This document shows, one piece after another, positions 45,123 through 51,291 of a DNA stretch of 64,000 nucleotides. Within the stretch, counting starts at the first letter, position 1; the number at the start of each line of letters is the position of its first letter. A model generated the notes under the pieces. It was given only the letters and a program-made list of their open reading frames with translations. It was not told where the DNA came from and did no database searches. The DNA comes from Arthrobacter sp. zg-Y1110 (GTDB lineage Bacteria; Actinomycetota; Actinomycetes; Actinomycetales; Micrococcaceae): the NCBI RefSeq assembly GCF_025244865.1, contig NZ_CP104272.1:620001-684000 (forward strand), given 5' to 3'. Both the position numbers and the translations under genes were made by a program.

Positions 45123-45877
45123 ACGAAGCTCTGGATGGTCACGCCGGCGTTTTCCAACCCGGCGCGGACGGCCTTCGCCATGGCCACGGCCCCGGGGGTG
45201 TCGCCGTGCACGCAGATGGATTCGGCGGACATGGGGATGTCGGTGCCGTCGACGGCGGTGATGGTGCCCTGGGTGGCCAGGCGGACCATGTTGACGGTGA
45301 CCTGCCCGGCGTCGTGGATCACGGCGTTGGCCTCGCGGCGGGACACCAGGGTGCCGTCGGGGTTGTAGTTGCGGTCGGCGAAGGCTTCGGTGACGCCGCG
45401 CAGGCCAGCCTCGGCGGCGATGTCCAGGGCCACGGCGCCGGGCAGCAGCAGGACAGGCAGGTCCTTGTCGAAGGTGCGGACCGCGTCGATCACGGCCTTG
45501 GCGTGGACTTCGTGCCTCACGATGGTGTTGTACAGCGCGCCGTGGGGTTTGACGTAGCGGATTTCTGAGCCGGCTGCCCGCGCCATCGCCTGCAGGGCGC
45601 CCAGCTGGTAGAGCACGTCGTCGAACAGTTCGGTGTAGGAGCAGTCCAGGAAGCGCCGGCCGAAACCGGCCAGGTCCCGGTAGGCAGGGTGCGCGCCGAT
45701 GGTGACACCGGCGGCGACGGCGTCGCGGCAGGTCCGGGCGATGGTGGAGGGGTCACCGGCGTGGAAACCGCAGGCCACATTGGCGCTGGATACGGATTCG
45801 AAGACGGCGGCGTCATCGCCCATCTTCCAGTTGCCGAAGGACTCGCCAACGTCGCTGTTCAGGTCAATGACGGTCAT
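45119..45877 (-). CDS. pxpA: 5-oxoprolinase subunit A (LamB/YcsF family)
   Basis: A 252-residue protein with the LamB/YcsF signature: [56 protein letters not shown] and [11 protein letters not shown]. It is essential for ATP-dependent 5-oxoproline cleavage with PxpB and PxpC. It heads the operon pxpA-pxpBC-biotin carboxylase with an AGGAGG ribosome site before the ATG at 45877. Its promoter region holds a 25-bp palindrome, probably the GntR site. Confidence 0.95.
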   Translation of the reverse strand: MTVIDLNSDVGESFGNWKMGDDAAVFESVSSANVACGFHAGDPSTIARTCRDAVAAGVTIGAHPAYRDLAGFGRRFLDCSYTELFDDVLYQLGALQAMARAAGSEIRYVKPHGALYNTIVRHEVHAKAVIDAVRTFDKDLPVLLLPGAVALDIAAEAGLRGVTEAFADRNYNPDGTLVSRREANAVIHDAGQVTVNMVRLATQGTITAVDGTDIPMSAESICVHGDTPGAVAMAKAVRAGLENAGVTIQSFV

Positions 45878-45928
45878 GGTCCTGCCTCCTGCTTCTGATG
45901 CAATGTGTTTCTACAGTGTGCCCGGTCA

Positions 45929-45953
45929 CCTTGGATTGTTCAACAATCCAAGG
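45929..45953. promoter_or_regulatory. 25-bp palindromic GntR operator upstream of pxpA
   Basis: Arms CCTTGGATTGTT (45929-45940) and AACAATCCAAGG (45942-45953) are perfectly complementary around a single C. The core TTGTTnAACAA recurs in front of the NRAMP-like copy 2 gene. It lies 52-76 nt upstream of the pxpA start, where a repressor would block transcription. Confidence 0.75.
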
Positions 45954-46114
45954 TTTGTTGCTGATGTCGGCAGGCCACGGGGCCGGCCGCGGTACCACGT
46001 ATTCTGCTCCCGCGGTTGCCGTTGCGGGAGGCCTGACAAGAGGAGGGATAAGACCAACAGTCAGTTCCGGGCCAAGACCGGACGGGGGTTTGCCCAACCC
46101 TTGGCTGGCCTGCA

Positions 46115-46178
46115 TGGGTAGTTCTACCCATTCCCTATATGTTTGTTTTCCCATATGTTGATGGCCATATAGGGGGAA
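46115..46178. promoter_or_regulatory. Cluster of inverted repeats upstream of the WXG-like/hydrolase operon
   Basis: TGGGTAG and CTACCCA (46115-46121, 46124-46130) form a perfect 7-bp palindrome. Directly after it, TTCCCTATATG (46131-46141) pairs with CATATAGGGGGAA (46166-46178), with CCATATG in between (46150-46156). The stretch is AT-rich compared with its surroundings. It sits just before the ATG at 46182, the last arm overlapping the AGGGGG ribosome site, so it may act as an operator or as an RNA structure that masks translation. Confidence 0.45.
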
Positions 46179-46181
46179 CTG

Positions 46182-46553
46182 ATGGAAATAGACATTCAGG
46201 TGGACCAGGTTCGAAGCCTCTTGGCGGACGCTTCCCGTGAGTTCGACGAATTAGAAGCGGCCAGAAATACGTTGGAGTCCCAGATCGAGGCTCTGGTTGA
46301 AGCCCTGGGGAAGTGCGCGGAAGTATCGGCGGCAGTCACCCGTGCGGGCACGGAAATCCTTTGGCGCGACCAGTCGGCAATTATGGTGCGATGCAACAAC
46401 GCTGTTATGGGCGTGGGGCAGGCCGTGACCGAATACCAGAGGGGCGATGAGGAGATGGCCATGAATGTCATGAACGCCCAGCGCGCGGCATCCTCACCGC
46501 CCATAAAATCACTCCAGGATTCGAACGGTTATTACTTGAGGGCCGAAGAATGA
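46182..46553 (+). CDS. Small helical WXG100-like protein (DUF6507-like)
   Basis: A 123-residue, almost wholly helical, acidic protein (MEIDIQVDQVRSLLADASREFDELEAARNTLESQIEALVEALGKC). Size, helicity and its place just before a large helical-hydrolase protein resemble WXG100/ESX partners; I recall DUF6507 proteins of this type, but no WxG is seen (the turn region reads RAGTEILW). It overlaps the hydrolase gene by 4 nt (ATGA), so the two are made together. Codon usage is less GC-rich than the flanking pxp genes. Assignment of family is tentative. Confidence 0.7.
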   Translation: MEIDIQVDQVRSLLADASREFDELEAARNTLESQIEALVEALGKCAEVSAAVTRAGTEILWRDQSAIMVRCNNAVMGVGQAVTEYQRGDEEMAMNVMNAQRAASSPPIKSLQDSNGYYLRAEE

Positions 46554-48325
46554 CGTACCTCCGGCATGCATTCTTTGTTGACACCCTTGAGTTGCGGTTG
46601 CTGCCGGATGGCGGACCGATCCAGCAAAAAGCCAAGGAAATCCTGGCCGGTGCCGAGGTGTTCCAGGAAGTCGTGTCCTCGGCCGGCAATAGATGGCAGG
46701 CACTGGGCCTGGTTTATCAAGCCCCGGAACAGGAGCTTGCCCTCCGGGCCATGGACGAACCGTCCAAGCAGGCTGGGACCCATCTTGAAAGCGTGCGCGT
46801 ATTTCAGGAAGCCTTGGACACCTTCGGCCGGGAACTGGAAGAGATCGACTATGAGACCCGAGCCTTGGACGAGGCTGCCAATGCGGCGTATGGGGTATGG
46901 CTGGAGCGATTGGACGAGTTGAATGCGCAGGACGCGTCCACTTACGAGATGGAGGCTGCCCGCGAAGAATTGAATGCTCCCCTGCAAACCCGTCTTGCCG
47001 AGATCACCCAACGATATGAGCAGGCGAGGCAAGCCTGCGTCCGTTCGCTGGGCGCGATTGCACGATCCAGCCCCGACGTCATTTCCTCCTATCCATCGTT
47101 CGTCATGGATCTGGCTGCTACTGAGCGTGATGATGCCATTGCAGCCTTAGACAAGGCATTGGCTCCCGACGCCAGCCCCGAGGACATCAAAGCCTTTTAC
47201 AATCTCCTGCTCTTGGCCGGCCCTGATCTGATGAAAGAACTCGGCAAGAGGCCGGGGGCAGCACAATTTGTGGCCGGCATGAGTCCCCATGAGGAAATGA
47301 AGTTCTGGGGCAAGCTGAGCCCGGAGCAGCAGGGGGCTCTTCTGGTTGCGCTTCCCGGTCTGGTGGGAAGCCTGGAAGGCGCGCCCTATAAGACGCGCGA
47401 TACGGCAAACCGGCAGTTACTTGGGATTCTTCAGCAAGAACTAATCGAGGACCTCCGGAACTCCGGGAGGGTCGGAACGGATTACGAAGCCCTGGCAGTA
47501 AGGCAGGGGGCGCTGGAAAGCCTGGCCCTGGCCCTGAGCAAGAAGGACCGGTACTTGATCTCGCTTGATCCGCGTACCGATGCCCCTCTGGCACAAGTCG
47601 CAGTGGGGAATCCTGACACAGCCAGGAACGTCACCTACGTGGTACCGGGGATGTACAGCTCCTCCGTGGACGCCCTCGGCCTGGTCACCCAAGCAGACGA
47701 CCTCCGCAAGCGCCAAAGCCTAGAGGGTATCTATGGGAATGACACAGCCGTGATCGCCTATATGGGGTACGAATCACCGACTCTCGGACAAGTTACCAGC
47801 GAAGACCTCGCAGAAAAGGGTGCCCCGGCGTTTGCTGACTCACTCGATGGCTTGTACCTAACCAGGAGCGCTGCAGGCACCGTCGTTGAGGTTAACGTCA
47901 TTGCGCACTCCTACGGGACCACGATGACAGCTATCGCCTTGGGGCAGACGGACTATGGTGTGGCAAGCGCGGTGCTGCTTGCGTCCGCAGGTCTGCCGGA
48001 AGGTGTCGCGGTCGCAGATTTTAACGTGGGCCTCGGCTCTGATGGGGAAAGAAAAGTGTTCGTTACGACCGCAGAGGCGGATTCGCTTGCCCCCTGGGGA
48101 TCCGACATGAGCTGGCGAACCGATCCTGCTGACGAAGCTGACCCCTGGGGCGGGAGGGTGTTCAGCTCCGATGAGGTTACCGTGAATAACATTTCCTACG
48201 AAGCGGTGGAGGATCACCATTTACATTTGTACTTGGAGGGCGGCACCTTCAGCATGAAAATCACCGCCCTGGTCACGAGCGGGGGAAGTGAAGAGGCTGT
48301 TGAACTAATAAAAGCGGCTCAGTAA
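46550..48325 (+). CDS. DUF1023-type alpha/beta hydrolase with long helical N-terminus
   Basis: A 591-residue protein. Residues 1-350 are mainly helical, coiled-coil-like (FQEALDTFGRELEEIDYETRALDEAANAAY). The C-terminal domain from about 360 is an alpha/beta hydrolase: VTYVVPGMYSSSVDALG, the nucleophile in VIAHSYGTTMT (Ser454), a likely acid in TTAEADSLAPWG, and a histidine in AVEDHHLHLYL. This is the arrangement of DUF1023 (Abhydrolase_8) proteins, found with ESX-type small partners. No signal peptide is visible, so export, if any, would rely on the small helical protein. Two lipoproteins follow in the same direction. Confidence 0.82.
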   Translation: MTYLRHAFFVDTLELRLLPDGGPIQQKAKEILAGAEVFQEVVSSAGNRWQALGLVYQAPEQELALRAMDEPSKQAGTHLESVRVFQEALDTFGRELEEIDYETRALDEAANAAYGVWLERLDELNAQDASTYEMEAAREELNAPLQTRLAEITQRYEQARQACVRSLGAIARSSPDVISSYPSFVMDLAATERDDAIAALDKALAPDASPEDIKAFYNLLLLAGPDLMKELGKRPGAAQFVAGMSPHEEMKFWGKLSPEQQGALLVALPGLVGSLEGAPYKTRDTANRQLLGILQQELIEDLRNSGRVGTDYEALAVRQGALESLALALSKKDRYLISLDPRTDAPLAQVAVGNPDTARNVTYVVPGMYSSSVDALGLVTQADDLRKRQSLEGIYGNDTAVIAYMGYESPTLGQVTSEDLAEKGAPAFADSLDGLYLTRSAAGTVVEVNVIAHSYGTTMTAIALGQTDYGVASAVLLASAGLPEGVAVADFNVGLGSDGERKVFVTTAEADSLAPWGSDMSWRTDPADEADPWGGRVFSSDEVTVNNISYEAVEDHHLHLYLEGGTFSMKITALVTSGGSEEAVELIKAAQ

Positions 48326-48340
48326 TGATTGGAAATCAAA

Positions 48341-48925
48341 GTGCAGCAGCTGTCAAAAGTCCTTCTGATCGCAGTTCTGTTATCTCTCCTGGCCGGTATC
48401 TCCGGCTGTGCAGAAAGGAATGAAACCATGACCGCCCCTGATGGCCCTGCAACAAATCAAGCCAGTTCTACCGACAAAACCTCGAGGGAATCCTATGACG
48501 AGTTTGTGGCTCAGATGGATGAGATTCTGGCCGTCACTGGGGCACAGGCCGGCTGGACCACGGAATTCTCGGAACCGTGGCCATTGGAACCCGGCAATGT
48601 GTTGACCCCGGAACCCTGCGACGTCGAAAACTGGAGGACGTCTCCGTATCAGTTATCGCTTCAGGTCCTTGGGCCGGGTGCGGAGGACCTGCAGGCGGAC
48701 CGCGATGCGATGATTCGATATATGGAAGACCAGGGGCTGGAAGTCAGCGGGGTGTTCGGGGATTCGTCCTATCCCGAACGCGTAGCCTGGAACGCCTTTG
48801 GCCGTGGTGAGAACGGATTGACGATCGATTACGGTACGAGCAAGGATCGACGGTCGGTCATTCTGCAGGGTGAGTGCTCCAGCCATCCGTCCATGCAAAA
48901 CGGCGTCTCCCGGGACGCGCCCTGA
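48341..48925 (+). CDS. Lipoprotein A, paralogue of the next gene
   Basis: A 194-residue lipoprotein. The GTG at 48341 has GGAA about 8 nt upstream; an earlier TTG (48329) lacks an RBS. The signal peptide ends in lipobox AGISGC (Cys23). The mature domain begins at DKTSRESYDEFVAQMDEILAVTG and ends in GECSSHPSMQN, with two conserved cysteines (EPCDVEN, GECSS) that may form a disulphide. It is 15 nt after the hydrolase stop, so same operon. Function unknown; an immunity or chaperone role for the hydrolase is a hypothesis. Confidence 0.8.
   Translation: MQQLSKVLLIAVLLSLLAGISGCAERNETMTAPDGPATNQASSTDKTSRESYDEFVAQMDEILAVTGAQAGWTTEFSEPWPLEPGNVLTPEPCDVENWRTSPYQLSLQVLGPGAEDLQADRDAMIRYMEDQGLEVSGVFGDSSYPERVAWNAFGRGENGLTIDYGTSKDRRSVILQGECSSHPSMQNGVSRDAP
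48604..48750. repeat. 147-bp block identical to 49195-49341 (copy A)
   Basis: This segment inside lipoprotein A matches the segment inside lipoprotein B base for base over 147 bp, offset 591 bp. Sequence on both sides differs at many synonymous sites, so identity is local. Confidence 0.9.
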
Positions 48926-48928
48926 CTC

Positions 48929-49516
48929 ATGAACCCTTTCCGGATACGGCGGCCAGCTCTTGTGCTGTTATGCATGCTGACTGTTGTCGCTGCCAGCATG
49001 TCCGGCTGCGCCGGAGAAACGGGGCAGTCAGGATCCGGCGGCGGTTCTGCTCCGTCCGCTACGGACAAAACCTCACGGGAGTCCTACGACCAGTTCGTGG
49101 CTCAGATGGCAGAAATCCTAGCGGTTACCGGAGAGCAGGCCGGCTGGACCACGGAATTCTCGGAGCCGTGGCCATTGGAACCCGGCAACGAGCTGACCCC
49201 GGAACCCTGCGACGTCGAAAACTGGAGGACGTCTCCGTATCAGTTATCGCTTCAGGTCCTTGGGCCGGGTGCGGAGGACCTGCAGGCGGACCGCGATGCG
49301 ATGATTCGATATATGGAAGACCAGGGGCTGGAAGTCAGCGGCGTCCTCGGAGATCCTTCGTACCCGGAGGGCGTGGCGTGGAACGCCTTCGGACGAGGAG
49401 AGAACGGGCTGATGGTCGACTATGCCGTTAGCTCGCACCATCGGGCAATAACCCTGCACGGGGAGTGCTCCGCCCATCCGTCCATGCAGAACAAAGTCTC
49501 ACAGGAAGCTCCCTGA
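48929..49516 (+). CDS. Lipoprotein B, paralogue of the previous gene
   Basis: A 195-residue lipoprotein starting only 3 nt after the previous stop. Its signal peptide ends ASMSGC (Cys27) and is followed by a Gly/Ser linker. The mature domain parallels copy A throughout (SYDQFVAQMAEILAVTGEQAGWTTEF), including the two cysteines. The middle 147 bp are identical in DNA to copy A while signal peptides and tails differ, showing partial homogenisation. It is the last gene of the low-GC operon. Confidence 0.83.
   Translation: MNPFRIRRPALVLLCMLTVVAASMSGCAGETGQSGSGGGSAPSATDKTSRESYDQFVAQMAEILAVTGEQAGWTTEFSEPWPLEPGNELTPEPCDVENWRTSPYQLSLQVLGPGAEDLQADRDAMIRYMEDQGLEVSGVLGDPSYPEGVAWNAFGRGENGLMVDYAVSSHHRAITLHGECSAHPSMQNKVSQEAP
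49195..49341. repeat. 147-bp block identical to 48604-48750 (copy B)
   Basis: Second copy of the exact 147-bp block, in the same frame and place of lipoprotein B. Shorter blocks upstream (GCCGGCTGGACCACGGAATT and surroundings) also match, separated by isolated differences. Confidence 0.9.
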
Positions 49517-49520
49517 CCTC

Positions 49521-50915
49521 CTAGCCGGTCGGCACGATGTTGTGGTTCCGCCGGAAGAGGTTCTGCGGATCGTAGGCGGTCTTCAAAGCGGTGAGCCGGG
49601 CCAGCTTGTCCGGGCCGTAGACGGACGGGGCGGTGCCCTGTGCGACTGGATCCTCGGCGCCCATGAAGTTCACGTACTGCGCGCCGGAGGAGAACGGTTC
49701 CACGGCCTTCGCCAGCCCGCGGACAAAAGCCGTACGCGCGGCGTCGTCCGCCGGGTCCTGCCAGAAACCGTAAATGTTCAGCCAATAGGGGGCATCCCTG
49801 GTGGGAAAGGCGGTGGCGTCGTCCGCGACCCGGCCGTAGGCGCCGCCCAGATGGTGGATGTCAAAGCCGGTCCCGTGCCAGGTCTGGTCACAGCCGGCGC
49901 GGACCAGGGTGTCTATGGCGGCGTCATCCAGCCGGTCGATGGAGGCGTTTTTCCAGTAGGCGCGGGAGCCTGGCGGAAACGTTGAGTCCATGGCCGTCTG
50001 CCAGTCGGACCATTGCACCGCTTCCACTGCCTCGATATCAGGCGGAGCTGCCGCGGTAAGCTGCCGGATCAGCGCGGCCCCGGCCTCCTGATCCGGGTCC
50101 GCCCAAGCGAGTCCGATCACCATCAGCGGTTGGTCCCCCATGTCCCATTCCTCGATCGGCACTAGGCAGCTGATGATGGTGGTCATCTCATCGGGCAGGT
50201 CGGCCGCCCACGCGTCATAGGCGCGGAGCGCAGAGCGCCAGTGCATATTGCCGTACGCCAGGTTCCCGGTGAGGACCTGCGCGGGCAGTGGATGGGCGGA
50301 GAAGGTAAAGGAAGAAACGACGCCGAAGTTCCCGCCCCCGCCGCGCAGCCCCCAGAACAGTTCAGGATGGTCGCCAGCGGATGCGTGGACGGACTCGCCG
50401 TCGGAGGTGACGACGTCGGCCGCCACCAGGTTGTCGATGCTCAGTCCATGCGCGCGGGTAAGCCAGCCGACACCCCCGCCGAGGGTTAGCCCGGCCACGC
50501 CGGTGCCGGAAACGACGCCCATGGGAACGGCCAGGCCGTACGGTTCGGTGGCGGCGTCGACGTCGCCCATGGTGGCTCCCGCCTGCACCGTGACAGTGCC
50601 GCTGTCCACGTCTACGCTGACGTCTCGCAGGCCACTCATATCCAGCACGATCCCGTCCGCCACCGTCCCGTTCCCCGCCACGTTGTGCCCGCCGCCGCGG
50701 ACCGCCAGCGGCAGGTTCCACTGCTGCGCAAAGGCGAGGACCGCGGCAATATCCTCCACGGATGCAACACGCACCACCATCGCGGGCAGGACGTCGATCA
50801 TGCCGTTCCAGACGCGCCGGGCGTCGTCGTACGTCTCGTCCTGCGGCAGGACGACGGAACCGGTCAGGGACGCCCGCAGGTCCGCAACGGCGTCCGGGGA
50901 AAGGAGGGGTTCCAT
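49521..50915 (-). CDS. FAD-linked oxidase, BBE/PCMH family
   Basis: A 464-residue oxidoreductase. The PCMH FAD domain has VRGGGHNVAGNGTVADGIVLDMSG (His for 8-alpha-histidyl FAD), GATMGDVDAATEPYGLAVPMG and LTLGGGVGWLTRAHGLSIDNL. The position that carries the second, cysteinyl FAD link in many BBE enzymes is not Cys here. The C-terminal BBE motif is YDPQNLFRRNHNI. Start at 50915 (MEPLLSPDAV). It oxidises an alcohol, sugar or secondary metabolite with O2. Not linked to an obvious pathway; it converges with the lipoprotein operon. Confidence 0.9.
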   Translation of the reverse strand: MEPLLSPDAVADLRASLTGSVVLPQDETYDDARRVWNGMIDVLPAMVVRVASVEDIAAVLAFAQQWNLPLAVRGGGHNVAGNGTVADGIVLDMSGLRDVSVDVDSGTVTVQAGATMGDVDAATEPYGLAVPMGVVSGTGVAGLTLGGGVGWLTRAHGLSIDNLVAADVVTSDGESVHASAGDHPELFWGLRGGGGNFGVVSSFTFSAHPLPAQVLTGNLAYGNMHWRSALRAYDAWAADLPDEMTTIISCLVPIEEWDMGDQPLMVIGLAWADPDQEAGAALIRQLTAAAPPDIEAVEAVQWSDWQTAMDSTFPPGSRAYWKNASIDRLDDAAIDTLVRAGCDQTWHGTGFDIHHLGGAYGRVADDATAFPTRDAPYWLNIYGFWQDPADDAARTAFVRGLAKAVEPFSSGAQYVNFMGAEDPVAQGTAPSVYGPDKLARLTALKTAYDPQNLFRRNHNIVPTG

Positions 50916-51291
50916 GGGATTACACCGCCTTCGAGCGGCAGCCGCCGGACGCCCGGATGGTGTCCGGTCCAGTCGTTTCCTGCCGCTGTAAAAAGTCTTC
51001 GCCTGCCGCCCCGGCGAATCAAGGGCGGCCCGCAACCTAAGGATGCGCGGGCTAAATCCCCTCCCGGGCAACCGATACCGCGAACCTTGGTTGTCCCTTC
51101 CCTTCCGGCCCCATAGCGTCCTTCCTGCACTCGCACCGCCGTCCCGTCACCCGGAACGGCACGTCAGCTGCGCGGGCCGCCCGTCGGGGAGGGGCCAACC
51201 CGTTCTGCGAACTCTCGCATCTTCGCCGGATGCGGCAACTGACACCGCTGCGCCCCTGGGGGTGAACGCGGCCCAGTATGAGGGAACAGCC
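50916..51291. other. 376-nt divergent intergenic region
   Basis: The gap between the FAD oxidase and the GH3 gene must hold both promoters. I see no palindrome or convincing -35/-10 pair, and the frames that cross it read as shadow sequence. Confidence 0.5.
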
